The notes below the pieces were generated by a model, which had not been told where the DNA came from, did not search any database, and saw only the letters and a program-made list of their open reading frames with translations. A stretch of 64,000 bases of DNA from Lichina pygmaea (lineage: Eukaryota; Ascomycota; Lichinomycetes; Lichinales; Lichinaceae). The position numbers were made by a program, and so were the translations under genes. The stretch spans positions 4,712,001 through 4,776,000 of the forward strand of contig OY730169.1 in assembly GCA_963422465.1 (NCBI GenBank), read 5' to 3'. Below, one piece after another: positions 22,649 through 35,456 of this stretch (the first letter of the stretch is position 1; the number at the start of each line of letters is the position of its first letter).

Positions 22649-24139
22649 CTACATGTTTTTTATCGCGCGCTCTCCTTGATCGTCGCCATCGTTATCGTGG
22701 TCCTTGTTGATGTTCGTCTTGCGGTCGTCTTCCTGGTCGACGTCATCGTCTCCGGCGTCGTCTCCCGCAAGTCGAGTTGCGGGATTGGAGACGGTGATAT
22801 CGACTTCGGTTGCTGGAGATGATGCCTGTGCCGTGGCCGTCGGCGGCGGCGTCGTGCTCGTCGTCGATTGCGATGGCGATGACGATGACCGTGGCCGAGG
22901 CCGCGCGGACGCGACGGCGGCAGCAGACGTAGTGAGATGGGTCGCACCGGCGGTGGGGGGAGATGGCGAGGCGTCTCCCGCACCGTGCGGCTCCGGGCTG
23001 TGTGGCGCTCTCCGGCCCAAGGCGACGTCGACGTCGAAGCGGCCTGGGGCGTCGCCGGGAACCTGTGGGCCCATGTCTTCGACGCCCACCTCGCACGGTC
23101 CGCTCGGATGTGGATGGTCTTCGCCGTCCGCGAAACACGCATCGTCCGAGGCGGCCCTCATCAAGCCTGTGCTGGCGTGACGGCCGATGGGTTCGTTGGA
23201 CGGGACGATGCCGGCTTCTTGCTCCTGCCGTAGCAGCTCGCCCTGTGTGACGGCCCCTCCTGTCCTCAGCGATCCGGCTTGCTCGTCATCGTCGTCGTCC
23301 CCAAAGTCGTCATCGTCGCTATTGATGTCAGCTTGGTCGTGCCTGTTCGTTCCGTTCACCATGTCGGTGCCTCGTGATACGTCAGACCGCATATCGTCCA
23401 CAGCGTCGTTTTGCAGCCACGGGATAGGGGTCAGCAGAGCGCCGCCTAGATTCTCGTCTCCGTCTAGAAGATCGTTCCACGATGAGCCCGTGCCGATCAG
23501 CGTGCCGGTGCCGTTCGGGAGGTGACCCGCGGCGCGTTGAACAGGCACGAGAGGAAAGACGTCCGCGGTGGAGGATACGGAGATGACTCGGTCGATCGCT
23601 CTGAGATACGGTCCGGCGAAGCGATAGTGCTCCCGGGGTCGGAGGAGCAGTTCTGCCAGCCGCTGGATCGTATGCGGCGGCATCCTCGCGAATCTCGTCG
23701 TCAGGTTCGTCTTGATTGCGGATAGCATCTCCTCCATCTGAGGCGGGATAGCCCGGGCCTCGCTGGCCGGTCGCCGAGCTTGTGCGGCGGCAGTCGGCGG
23801 TGAAAGCCCGTCGGCCCCTGTCGCTGGTGGTGAGCACGGCGGTGCATTCTCTTTGTTGGCCGCCTGCGAAGCTTGTGACGGGACCATACTGGAGCTGATA
23901 TTCACTTGGCCGCCTGGACCCTGGTGATTGGGTAGAAACCCATCTGGCCCCTGGCTGGTCCGCTGAGGGTTGGGGAAGTCGTGTTCGACGGTCTATGGGG
24001 AAGGATGAGCACTGTCCAGTTCTTGTGGGGTCGAGCATCGTACATGGTCAAGTCTCCGGAGGATTTCCTGCAGGAGTCCTGGCCACACGTCTCTAGAGAA
24101 TTCCAGGATCGATTCAGCTTCTGGCTGAGCATCTGACAT
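22649..24139 (-). CDS. Protein phosphatase 4 regulatory subunit 2-like (PPP4R2/Psy4)
   Basis: Two exons, 24044-24139 and 22649-23992, 479 aa, intron of 51 bp. PPP4R2 proteins target the PP4 catalytic subunit, notably for dephosphorylating the DNA-damage histone mark and Rad53-type kinases. The first exon starts MSDAQPEAESILEFSRDVWP and continues GLLQEILRRLDH; the second resumes TVEHDFPNPQ, recreating the family's helical opening. The core then has MEEMLSAIKTNLTTRFARMP, PHTIQRLAELLLRPREHYRF, AGPYLRAIDRVISVSSTADVF, the best match to the family. The rest (about residues 200-479) is disordered and acidic, with runs such as DDDDFGDDDDDE. The assignment rests on the core region and the N-terminal pattern. 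The 51-bp intron is short but keeps frame. Confidence 0.75.
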
Positions 24140-25629
24140 CTTGCTTCATGCAGGCAGCGGTGACCCAACATACGAGTCCATTCCTTTCCCCCTTGCAAGA
24201 GCCTCTAATGTCTCCTCTTGGTGGTTGGACAGCGGTCAGTCACGTGTTCCGACACCGGGCGTGCATTCCGCAACAGGATACAACGGTGCAGTGCCGGGTC
24301 GTTTGGAAGTCAAGCTGGGCAGGAGCTAGGGTCTGCGTCCGAGGGACTCACGATGTTGGCCCATGACGACGGAGGGCTCCTTGCATCAGTCGCGACCGTG
24401 CTAGCACCAGCCGATCGTGCGCAATTGATGTCGTACACGGCGGGGAAGTAGAGAGCTCTTCCCTGGAGCGCGACAAGACGGCTCAATAACGAAGGGGTAT
24501 CTTAGAAACATCTGTCGAGCGTGGATCTAGGCGGTTGGCTCGAGGTCGCCATGGCGGTCACTCATCAACAGCCCTGCTGCAACAAGCAAGCCAAGATGTG
24601 GGAAGCAAGGCTACTGATATGGCTAGACACCCGGTTCAGATACAGTAACGATACGATACGCGCGGAGATGGCGGGGTAGGACTGGAAAAATGGCTTGCGG
24701 TCTTGATCGCGCGATGATAGAACGACGATGAGGCTCTGCTGGAGGCGGCTTGGACGTTGCATATCGCACAGCCACCACGCAGCTCGAGGCTATCATTGGT
24801 GCCAAGACATTGCTGACTCAGGTGGTCCTTATATAGCCGTCACGTGCGTCGTCACCGCCTCGTGCGTAAGATTACTACAAAACTGATGGTACCGAGGGAA
24901 GCGAGATTCTGGCACATGTAGGCACAGATCTCGCTTGGCTTGATATCAGCACTTACGACAGCGGCGTCTGCAACGGAGAACAGCGCAAATCCTCCAATCC
25001 GACGATCTCCTCGCACTCCACCTCCGTCTGCTCCACCTCAGCATTCTCCATCAACCGAGCCATTCTCGACAACACACGATTACCGAGCATCAAACGGTCT
25101 CGAGACCCCTTCGTCTGTCTTTCCTTTCGTGCTTCAAAGTCTCCTTTGTCTTCTCTTCGACGGTTTCAGCAGGCCTGGAATACCTCAATTGAGTGGAACT
25201 TTCTCCTTCGCTCGCTCAACGCCTACACTTCCAGAGTCGGGTACTCGTCGGTCAATGCTCTGTAGCAGCGGCTACGGTGCAAGTCTCCAGTCGCTCGGCG
25301 AAGATCGCGAGTCAGTTCCGCGCTCGCGTCTTCTTGGAACTCGACGTTGGAAGGGCCCAGTCTACGGCTGACGGCCTCGCTGCGCTTGGAGGGGTAAGAC
25401 GAGACCCGGAACTTGACCTTCGCAAGTGTTGGATGTGTTGCCTTCTTGAGACGACGCGGACTGTGAAGAGCAGCATCGTCTCTCGGCGCCGCCGGAACCC
25501 CCACGTTAGCCTGGGCCGTCGGTAGCCTGACCCGGTACTGGTGCGAGCTCGTCATCCGACCCGCAAGGGTGTGTCCGCCATCGACAGCGCCGTCCGGTGG
25601 CTGCTTGCAGACGAGCCCGGTCCAGCATC
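24140..25629. other. Divergent intergenic region, no supported gene
   Basis: Between PPP4R2 and the UPF0658 gene. Several plus-strand frames around 24940-25525 are Pro/Ser/Arg-rich and lack recognisable similarity; they may be 5' leader of the downstream gene. No repeats of note. Confidence 0.4.
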
Positions 25630-26896
25630 ATGTGGCGCCCAAGCTCGGTCTGGCAATGGGCCTCGATCCTGATTGCCTTCTTCCAAGCGGCCGTGGTCCT
25701 GTCGTTCGAGGGGTGAGCACCCAAGTTCTGTGCTGTTGTCCGATGTCGACGCACCGCCTCTCCTGTCGACTTCTGCCGTCATCTGCCCAAGAAATCCGTC
25801 TGACGCATCGTGTCTGCCAGCTACGTGTTTGCGAGGTTCCAAGTGAAACTGGCACCGGCCGCAGACGGAAAGCCCGAGGAGCTAACCATCCCGACCTTCT
25901 TGACCCTGTTCATCTTCGGCTGTATCTATCAGCTCGTCTTGGTCGTCGACGCCTTGCGTCTCAAGAACACGATCCAGGTCATCGGCATATGTCTGCTGAA
26001 CATCGCCGAGCTGATCTACGCCGCGATCCAGAAGGACCAGCTCCGCGATGCTTTCGATTCGATTCAGGCCCCGACCGAGGACTTCCTCCGCGAGACCAAC
26101 CCGTTCTTGATCGCGGTACCCTGCGTGCTCGCAGTCGGAACGGTGTTGATGTCCTTCGTCGCGTGGAAGCTGTACAACGAGTTTGCCTGGACCATCTACA
26201 AGCACATCAGCGCCGACCTGAGACTGAAACGGAGATATCTAGCCTTCCAGGTGAGAGCACACTCGTGGGGTCGGAGGCGGGGCCGGGGGAGCTGCGACGA
26301 GTCCTGACCGCTACCGCCCGTGCAGATCTACATCACCCTCCTCAAGTTTGACTTCTTCTTCTTCCTGGGTTTCACCGTGCAGTTCATGGTGTTGATGATA
26401 AACATCCACGACTACGAGTTTGGCCTCACCATCGCCGCCATCCCCATCACCATCCTGATTCTCTTCATGGCGGCGTATTGGACGCGGAAGGAGAACCGAG
26501 TAGGCATGGTCATAATCATCGTGAGTGTTGCTTCCACAGGCCGTAGACGCGGCCCGTCTGCGACGAGGACCCGCTTGCTGACGATCGCTCCGTCTGCAGC
26601 TGCTCTACTTTGCCGCCCTGGCGTACTTCTTGTTCAAGCTGATCCGCATGTACCAGCCGTCGCAGCGGCCCATCTACGACCCCGCTCTTGCGCCGCTCAC
26701 CTGTTTCGGCGTCATCACTCTCGTCCTTATTGTCCTCACCATCATCAACGCCTGCGTGTGCATGTACAACTTTGGCCATGGCCTGATGCCACACGTGGCC
26801 ACCAGACGCGTGTCGTCCGAAGACGACAAGGTGCACATGACCGACGTGCCCAGCTACTCCCAGGCTTCTGCGCCGAATCGAATGGTGATTGACTGA
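25630..26896 (+). CDS. UPF0658-family Golgi membrane protein
   Basis: Four exons, 25630-25712, 25821-26250, 26326-26520 and 26600-26896, 334 aa, all junctions in frame. The function is unknown. Fission yeast relatives are Golgi-localised multi-pass proteins, which is the basis of the name. The product begins MWRPSSVWQWASILIAFFQA with a first membrane helix running into FEGYVFARFQ, and has about seven hydrophobic segments, including FLTLFIFGCIYQLVLVVDAL and LKFDFFFFLGFTVQFMVLMI. It carries conserved charged loops NPFLIAVPCVLAVGTV and YWTRKENRVGMVIII, and a cytosolic tail ending NRMVID. The 25630 ATG gives a start directly at the first helix, as in relatives. Confidence 0.82.
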
Positions 26897-28203
26897 AGAA
26901 GGTGCAGAGAGGTCTGCACGTGCATGAGCGTACTGGGGCGAAGCGGGCGTGGATGAGGGGAAAATCCCCTTCGGAGGGGCTTTGGTCGTTCGCCTCTCTG
27001 CGTGTCGAGAAGGAGATGCCGTGGGAGAAAGTGGGCCGGTTGGAGGCCAGAAGAAGCAAGTCGCAGACGAGATGGAGGTTCTGTTTGGTTGCTCGAGTCT
27101 TTTGGCGAGAGAGAAAGATATCCCAATGTTCGACGCATGAATATTCATTTCCAGTCCGGGCTCAGAAGCACACACATCTTGCGGTCAAACACCTGATCTT
27201 GTGCTTCATCCTATCCACCTTGCAGCTCCAGCACCTCTTCGACGCCGTCGAGATGAACCATTGTCGCTGTCGGCGTGAGCCTTTATCGCCGTCGACATGG
27301 GCCATTGTCGCTGTCGATATGAGCTCCTTTTGCGTCAAATGTAAATGTTCCCTAGCTTTTTTTTTTCTCTACCTCTTCTTCCTCTTCGCCTTCTTTTTCT
27401 TCTTCTTCTTGTCCTTCTTCTCAGAGGTGACGGGTACTTCAAGTTTTTTTTGTCATGTTCCTTGTCATCAATTCTAGATATCCTTCCCCTCTCCAGCTCT
27501 TCTTCTTCTTCAGTGAATGAAGGTTGTTTTGAGAATTTCATTTGTGGTTGGTGGATGTGCTGTGTGGATGTTTTGTCAAGGGCGTGTTTTGTCACCGGAG
27601 GGATCATGGCAAGAGGGGGATCATGGCAAGTGAGTGCCATGGCAAGTCTATCATGGCAGGTCCATGTCACATCCAGTGAACAACACCTTGTAGTATCAAG
27701 CAGCAGCTGTCGCATCAATTCATATTTGAAATGCGTTCCACTCGACTTTTCTTCCACTTGTGTTGCCTTTGTTCCACGTACATCGACTTTGAATCTGGAT
27801 CCAACTTGCACTCCCATCGTATCTACTCCGGGCATGAGTCAATCACCAGTGAGCCAGTTCATACTTACGCTACTCCCACCACTTGGTACCAATCACTTAC
27901 AACTTACCAAGTACTTATGCAGCGCAATCAGCAGTACTCATGTACTGACCACTTACTCTGCTTAGTTGCTACTCGACAGCACCTCCACCAGCCAACTACC
28001 TGTCCATCGCTTTCTTTTGGATAGTCTCCAGACGAAAAATCACAGCTGGCTGTCAGCTTCGCTCTTTCAACCATCATTGCTTTTTGGAGGACTTTTGGGG
28101 GGTTTGGGGAATGTGTGGGGATGCGTGGAGACATGGGGGATGCTCAGAGACTTGTTGGACGTGGGTAGGTTGAACATGGGTGGATTGAACATGTCTGTGT
28201 GTT

Positions 28204-28246
<43 letters not shown>

Positions 28247-28633
28247 AACAGGTGCGGAGTGGAAATATCATACAAGTCGGTGGAGTAAGTATGATCATGA
28301 TCCGACTGGCTGGACAAAGGAACGGAGATGCTACAGTAAAGGAGTGTCAACTTTGCTCTTACCCATCTTGCTTTTTTGGAGGACATGCCGGGACGTTCAG
28401 AGTCGATCATCGTCATCATGCACAGATTGAAAGACGTCACGGACGATTTCACTTTGTGGACAAAGACAAAGACAAAGGCCAAGGTGAGGACGACGACAAG
28501 GACGAAGACGGAGACGGAGATACTGGATCGAGATGATCGCTTGATACGAAATCAGTCCGACGAATTAGCTACGCTTGTCGCTCCTTCTGGACAGCCGTCC
28601 CCCTCCCATCACCCTCTCAGTCTGCCTCGTCCC
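26897..28633. other. Intergenic between convergent genes, microsatellites only
   Basis: Pyrimidine-rich stretch at about 27356-27500, an ATCATGGCAAG-type short repeat at 27602-27660, and a (GT)n tract at about 28204-28242. G-rich DNA at 28090-28190 (GGGGGGTTTGGGG, GTGTGGGGATG). Open frames here follow repeat composition and are not called as genes. Confidence 0.5.
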
Positions 28634-31243
28634 CTACACAACCTGCTCAATCACCTTGAGAGCCTCCGCCTCCGCCTCCTTCTTCCCCTGAGCCGGAGTC
28701 TCGTCGTCTCCGGCGACGCGGTCGTCGAGCACCAGCTTGGTGGCGCCGAGGGCGTTGATCTGCTCCTCGACGCTCCCCCTCGTGATGAGCCGGACCACCT
28801 CCACCTCCCGCAGCTGCCCGACGCGGTGCGCCCGGTTCTCGGCCTGGATGTCCTCCTGCGGGTTGAAGGACTGGTCGACGATGACCACCTTGTTGGCGCA
28901 GGCGAGGTTGATCCCCATGCCGCCGGCCTTCGTCGACAGGAGGAACACCGTGACGTCCTTCTCCTCGTAGAACTGATCGATCATGTCCTGCCGCTGGTCG
29001 ATCTTGGTCGAGCCGTCGAAGCGGAAGTACTGCATGTCGATCGTGTCGAGCACGGCCTGCAGGATGTCGAGCACCATCGTAAACTGGGAGAAGACGAGCG
29101 CGCGATCCCCGTTGCGACGGTAGCCCTTGAGGAGCTCCACGAGCTTGGCCACCTTGCCCGAGTCCATCCACGCCTCGCTCGAGACGTCGTGCTTGGCCAT
29201 CGTCTTGGGATGCTCGACGCAGAACTTGTGGAGCTCAAAATCCGAGTAGAAGCTCATGTCCTCGAGCACGAGCTTCTCGTCGCGGTCGTACAGATCGTCC
29301 TCCCTGAGGCAGTCCCGCGCCATCTTCGCAATCTTCCTGTCGTCGAAGAGACGTCGGAACAGCATCGGGTGGATGGCCGCCTTGCGCATCTGCATGAGCA
29401 CGTTGCCCGTCTCGCTCGTCGGCTTCTTGCCCTCGGCGCGGGCCTGCATCGCGTCCCTGGCACGCTGCAGCTCCGAGTGATACACCTCCCACTGGGTCGG
29501 CGTCATGTCGCAGTACTCGAGGCGGCACGTCTTGGCCGGGAGGTGCTTGAGCACCTGGTGCTTCTTGCGCCGCAGCACGAACGGCGTCAGCATCGACTTG
29601 GCCCGAGCGATGCGTTGCCCCGAGAGGAGTGCCGAATGATCGTCGTCCGTCGTCTTGGCCTTGGCCTTGAAGATGAAATCGAGATCGCCCCGTCGTTCCT
29701 GGAAGACCGATGGCAGGATGAAGCCAAGCAAGGCCGCCAGCTCCTTCAGGTTGTTCTGGAGCGGCGTCCCCGTGAGCAGCAGACGGAAATTGGCCGGGAT
29801 CCTCATGAGCGCCTCGTAGCGCTTGGACGTGCTATTCTTCAGGGCGTGTCCTTCGTCGTAGACGCAGACCTGCAAGTGCCGTGTCAGTCGTCTCCGTGTC
29901 GGCTCTGCTCGATGGGGAAGGGGAAGCAGGCGCGTACGACGGGCTTGAGCTGCCGCAGGAACTTGGCGTCCTGCTTCTTGCTGGCGAGATCGTAGGTGGT
30001 CACGACGACGTTGATCCCATCGATGTTCTCTCCGAGATGGATCCGCATCTCGGCGCGTTCCTTCTCGAGTCCTGCCGTCTTGATGTCAGAAAAGAAATCC
30101 GCCCTCGTCCATCGGCTCGGGGTGCGCCAAACGTACCGTAGTACGGCTCGACGACGAGCGAGGGGCAGAACCGACGGAACTCGCGCAGCCAGTTCTCCAG
30201 GGTCGAGCCAGGCACGACCACGAGGTGCGTTCCGGCGACGCCCATCTGGGTAAGATGAGCGAGGAACGCGATGACCTGACAGGTCTTGCCGAGCCCCATC
30301 TCGTCTGCTAGTATGCAGCTGAGCCGGTTCTTGTAGAGTAGCGCCAGCCAGTTGAGGCCGACGAGCTGATAGTCCTTGAGGGTCACGTCCTCCCCCATGA
30401 TGCTCGGCTGGCCGACGAAATCCGTCGGCTTCGGCCTGTTGGCGCGCTTCTTGCCGGCGTCTTTGACGTCGTCGTCGTCCAGCTCCAGATTTGGCGGCGC
30501 CGGAGAGCTGCCGATGCCCGAGTCGGAAAGCGACCGCGGGCCGGTCGCGTCGCCGTTTTCCAACGAGACCAGGTCCAATTCCCCGGCCTTTGCAGCGCCA
30601 AAGACGTCGACGCCCCATCTCTTCATCTCCTCGGCCACGGGAGCGCCAAGGGCCTCGCATTTCGCCACCAGGTCGTCGACGGCCTCGTAGCCGGTCCACA
30701 TGTCGAGACAGACCTCGACGATCTTGTCGCCGATGGTCTTTCGCGTCGTTCGGCGCTTGCCAGCCTTGGTGGTCGTCTCCACCTCGGCGGAGATGCCCCG
30801 GACCTCGTCGAGGCTGGAGAAGGGACGGTGAGAGACGACCAGCGAGGCCACCTTCTCGGTGTTGTTCGAGATGTCCGCGAGATCCTGGACGGAGCACGCG
30901 TTGAAGAAGACGAGGACCTTTTTCTCCAAGGCAGACTGGTCGACGTCGGAGCTGGCGATGGCCGAGTCCGAGTCATCGGAGTCATCGGAGTCATCGGGAG
31001 TGACGTCCTTGAGGGGGCCGGTCGAGACGACCTCCTCGATGGGCGAAGACGGTTCCCGGCGGCCCTGAATGAGCCGTCTCTTCGGCTTCGGAGGCGTCTT
31101 GACGGGCTCGGCAGCCGCACGCTTCTGCGGTGGCCTGGGAAGCTGGGTCGTCGACCACTTGTCCTGTATCGTACGGTTCGGGGCTTTGAGCTCCCTCTTG
31201 GCCGGTGCCTTTGATGATGCCGCCCTTGCCGTCGCCTTGGACA

Positions 31244-31286
<43 letters not shown>

Positions 31287-31287
31287 C

Positions 31288-31318
<31 letters not shown>

Positions 31319-32465
31319 CCGGCGGACGGGCAGGCTTCGAGAGCTCGTCGTCGGATCCGGTGATGTCGACCACGGCCGAAAGGTCTTGCCGCGAGAGGAT
31401 CAACTCGACGGCACGCTCGTAGTCCCCCTTCGTGGCGGCGAGGGCGTCTCGGCAAGCGATGACCGTGACCGACGGAAGCACATTCCGCATGATGAAAATC
31501 GAGTCGCGAGTCTTGGGATCCATGACGTCGGACAAGGGGATGTCTTGCACCTGCTTGGCGCGATCCGGGCCGAGCTGCTTGCGTTGGTTCGCACCTTGGC
31601 CAGCGGCGGCGGCGGCACGCCTGTCCAGATTACCGGCGTTGCCTTTGAGGGTCGAGGGTTTAGCGTCGCGGCGTTCGTCGGACGGGGTGTAGATGGATTT
31701 GTCCATAATGTCCCTGAATCGGTTGCCGACACGTGCCTGGCCGGCCATGACGGAGCTGGGTCGAGCGGTGTCGCCGGCGAGCGCACCGTTCGCGGACCGA
31801 ACAAAGGTCGAGGTCTTGATGTCGGCTCTCGAGAGGATGGACAGGTCGTCGTCCGAAGAACGACCCTTGTAGGTCGGACCGTCGTCGTCGCTCAGGTCAA
31901 TGACCGCGGCTTTAGGCGCAGGTCGAGTGGCTCTTGGCGGCGGTCGGTACGACGTCCCCGCGGGAGCTATCGCGCTCGCAAGCACGCCTTTGTTCACCGT
32001 TGGGCGCGCCATCGACGGCGCACTAGTTGCTGGAGCCGGTCGCAGCGGCGACGACGCTGCCACCTGCACGACCGAGGGGTTCTTGGGCGTGTGATGAGGA
32101 CGGCCTGTAGGAGGTCGAGCGCGATCGAGGATCTGGGTTGGTTGTGTCGTATGGCTCGTGGGACCCGCCATGGGAGCTCGAGTACGATCAAGGATCTGGG
32201 TGGGTTGGGTGGTATTGTGATTCGCCGGAGATGGTGATGGAAGCAGCTGCGTCGTCTCAAGCTGGGTGACGGGAGCTTTGGCCAATGGCAGAGTAGCTAC
32301 GGTGTCGTAGCCGTCGAAAACGTCGTCGCCGCTGTCATCTTCGGAGTTGTAGTTTTTCTGAGTAGCTGTTGTTCGATGTGGGGTGGACATGGGTTGGGAG
32401 GTCTTTCTGCGTTTCGCTGGGGATTCTTCAACGACGGTCAGCTGAGTGGGGTCATCAATAGCCAT
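28634..32465 (-). CDS. FUN30: FUN30/SMARCAD1-type SNF2 chromatin remodeller
   Basis: Three exons, 30137-32465, 29938-30071 and 28634-29869, 1232 aa, introns of 65 and 68 bp. An ATP-dependent nucleosome remodeller; relatives (Fun30, Fft3, SMARCAD1) act in heterochromatin silencing and DNA-end resection. A long disordered N-terminus holds a CUE-like ubiquitin-binding helix bundle (about residues 318-360, [20 protein letters not shown] with [12 protein letters not shown]). Motif I is [11 protein letters not shown] (about 720). Motif II is DEGHALKN (about 824), the DEGH form typical of this subfamily rather than DEAH. The C-terminal helicase lobe ends in [12 protein letters not shown] poly-Ser run and a poly-Ala run (about 385-415) come from (GAC)n/(GCC)n DNA at about 31244-31320. 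At the first junction the CAG|GACTCG acceptor gives [12 protein letters not shown], which matches the family better than the nearby AAG. Confidence 0.92.
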
Positions 32466-34549
32466 GATGGAGCGGCTATTGTTGACGCGCAGCCAGAGTG
32501 TTATTTTGTGTCGCGTTTGACGTCCGGTGGCGAGCTTCCTTCAGAGGCAGTTGAAAAATAGGGTGGTTGGTTGGAAACGCAGCAGGACGAAACAATTCTC
32601 GGAGTAAAAACGAGGAAGCCCCAACCGATTCCTGTAGATCCAGTATCTATGAGTCTATTGACACGCTCAACAACAAAGCGTAGGACGGGTAAGGGATGTT
32701 CTTACCTGTCCATCTAATTTGGACGGTGTTCTCAAGCGGACGAAAGCTGGCGGTCAGGGCGATGTTGACATAGGCGCTGTCGTCCAGCTTCTCCCTTCTT
32801 CGGACTCGATCCAAAGTGCGAAGACCCTCTACTGTTTTCTTATCTTGAGATGGAGTCTTAGAACTTTCAACAGATACGAAGTAGATTACTCCAGCGAGCA
32901 AGCTACTGTACCATTGCAGGCCTTGGCCCTTGCCGTCTTCTTCGAAACGCCAAACTACGAGTACGCGTTCCCTGCACTTGTCGGAAGAGTTCTTCGCATG
33001 AGATATGACAAACTTCAATTAGGGACCCTTCACAGGCATCCATGGCCTTATTGTCAGGGGACCTGTCTGGTATCACATGCCTTGTCATCGCTCGCCGTAC
33101 TCTTTACGCGAAAGACGCGAACCCCACCATGCCCACACGCGTGCCAGGAGGCAATACCCCTAGGAACCCCCCGGTACGTGTAAAGCTCGTACGGAAGTAC
33201 GGAGTACTCAGTCCCCCCAGCTCACCAACAATGGTAGCGGGACCGCTGTACATTACGTACGAGGTACTTCGTACAGCAGTCACCTCCTTCTACGAAGTAC
33301 ACACGTACGGGGGTACGTAACGTACTTCCGTACATCGCACTACTATTGCTAAGGAGCTAAGCAATGAGGGGCTTTTGAGTCTGTACTTAGCCAATACATA
33401 CGTAGATGTTCAAGGTATTACTGCAAACTCACAAGAAGATGGTGTGGATTGTTGAGCTACTGTTGACCTGGGGGTTGGGAGAAACCAGTCCTCGCTCGCT
33501 GCTAGAGCCGAGGTCACGTGAGAGAAGGAGAATTTTCATGTATATTAGACTGCTAGATCACGACACAGAATCAAGAGAGTCTTACGCGCTGGAAGCCTCT
33601 TCCGTACGGACGCTGACGCCGCACGCAGACCAGTCGCCTGGCCGCTCAACAGTCATGAGCTTGGAATCACAGACCTTTTGATTTGAATTGTATCAGCCTT
33701 TGACAGCTACCATGTGATTAACTTTCATATACCTGACAGTAGCAAGATGACTTATCTTCATTGTCGTGAGTTTGACAGAGATCTTCTGATGCTAATAACC
33801 ATGCTCGATCTAAAAGTTTCTTTCGTTGTCATGAATTTTGGACAGAAGAGCCCAACCATTTTTATTTTCTCAATCCAGGTATACGTACTCTGTAAACGTA
33901 GTGTGTTTGACATGCTTAAGATCTAATCAAATCATCATCCTTTTTTCTACCCCCCATGTTCCACAGCGACTCGACAGGATAGCGCTAGCAAGGCGCTGCA
34001 GGGAGAGGTTTTTCACCCCTAGGGGTTTTCCTAGCCTGTTTTCATAGTGGACCCAGCATAGCCTAGATACTCTAGTGCTAGAATGGTGTAGGAATGCAAT
34101 CGATCAATCAATCATCCTTTCTTATTTCTAGTGGCGCTGACTCACCTCTCCTTTTTCTCCTTTCCCCTTTTCTGCGTCCAGATGCTGCAAAGTCGAGGGC
34201 AGAGAAAAAGCCGATCGATTGACTAGCTATCTGACTTGACTGGATCGTCGAGTGCTACCGGCGAACCGTCTGCCAGCCTCCTACCTCTCTGGAACTCCTG
34301 CCTGGATCCTACGGACGCTCCTGCCCGGAGCTGTATCACTAGTCGGAGATACGAGCCATCCATTCTCTTCTCTCGAGCGAAATACGTATTGCTTGTCCGC
34401 AACACGGATATACTCCCCGAGCAGAACATTTGAATAGACGCAGCTGATAGGGCGCGAAATGTGGGCTCCCTCTCTGCCAACTTGATCGATGTGATGTTGG
34501 TGCTGGCTCTTGCGCCTATGGGCTTGAGACACTGACCACGACACCTTCC
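32466..34549. other. Intergenic, no gene; TACG palindromes and AT-richer DNA
   Basis: Around 33180-33340 there are nested palindromes built on GTACGGAAGTAC and ACGTACTTCGTAC. From about 33400 to 33960 the DNA becomes AT-richer than its surroundings without recognisable coding content. Weak open frames on both strands at 32650-33180 could not be assigned. Confidence 0.4.
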
Positions 34550-35456
34550 TAGGGCTGAAAGCGTGCCCACGGTACCGGGAATCCACCAAGATCTGGAACG
34601 ATGCGCGGAACATCTCGGCCGTGACATCTCGGTGCAGCTCAAGGCGGAGGTCACAAAATGGAAAAAGGTGCTTGAAGACGCGCTTGTCACCCTCGACAAG
34701 CCTGGCTTGTCGAAGACCCTCCAAGCACAAAAGAGCAAGGTCGAATCCTGCCTGGAACACGACAAGAAGTCCGCCGAACATTCTCGACGGATAGCCAGGG
34801 ACATCCAAGAACTTCGGGCGCACAAACTGCTTTTCGATTACGCCGATTTCCTGCCCGTGGGCCTCGAGCGACTCCGGACCGAAAGGGGATTCCAAGCATC
34901 GGGTTGGAGTCACAAGAGAACGACTTGGCAGAGCTGGCTCAAGGCCTACCAGAGCGCGGAGCGAGAGGGGTTCAAGAGATCTTGGCAGAAGGATCTCAGG
35001 ACGGATCTGAGGAACGCCGCGACGGAGCTGCGGCTCCCTTTCGATCAGCTCATGGCGCAGATCGAAACGTACGCCGGCCGAGACGACGCTGACTATCCGG
35101 ACGTAAGCCGATTCGTCGAGAAGCAACAGTGGACACGCCTCGCCGAGAAGCTCTGGGAGGACCGGCATCAGATCCCAACGATCGTATCTCTCGCGGGGAT
35201 GGGACGGGCCGAGGAGGACCAGTATCTCGATGTCGTCGACCGCGTCAGAAGCACGTTCTTCGTGTATATCAGCGACGACGGGGAAACCTACGTCTTGAAC
35301 GATCACGCCGTCACGTTGCATTTGCACGCGCTCGGGCAAGGTAGCGACGACGGGCACCGGGCGGAAGACGGAGGGGGGCAGGGGGAGGAAAACGGTTGGG
35401 AAAACCAGTTGGAAAGGTTGCGGGTGCTGATCATCACAAGGGTAGCCAGGTTGTAA
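34550..35456 (+). CDS. Unrecognised helical protein, C-terminal exon of a larger gene
   Basis: An open frame of about 300 codons without its own ATG at the left edge. A likely 3' splice site TTCCTAG precedes it at about 34546-34552, with a CACTGAC branch-like motif, so upstream exons are expected, possibly including about 34440-34490 (frame AADRARNVGSLSANLID). The protein is helical and charged: DISVQLKAEVTKWKKVLEDA, SKVESCLEHDKKSAEHSRRI, TWQSWLKAYQSAEREGFKRS, then YLDVVDRVRSTFFVYISDD near the end. It resembles tails of fungal dynamin-like or nuclear-GTPase proteins only in general character, and I do not assign a family. The complementary strand has a longer open frame, but its composition looks like an antisense shadow. 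Confidence 0.45.

Noticed and set aside
28204-28242. Cys-Val or Thr-His repeat protein
   Set aside because: This is translation of a (GT)n microsatellite.
28376-29995. Plus-strand open frame of about 540 codons
   Set aside because: It is antisense to the FUN30 helicase lobe, is Leu/Arg/Val/His-biased as expected for a complement of GC-rich coding sequence, and has no recognisable domain.
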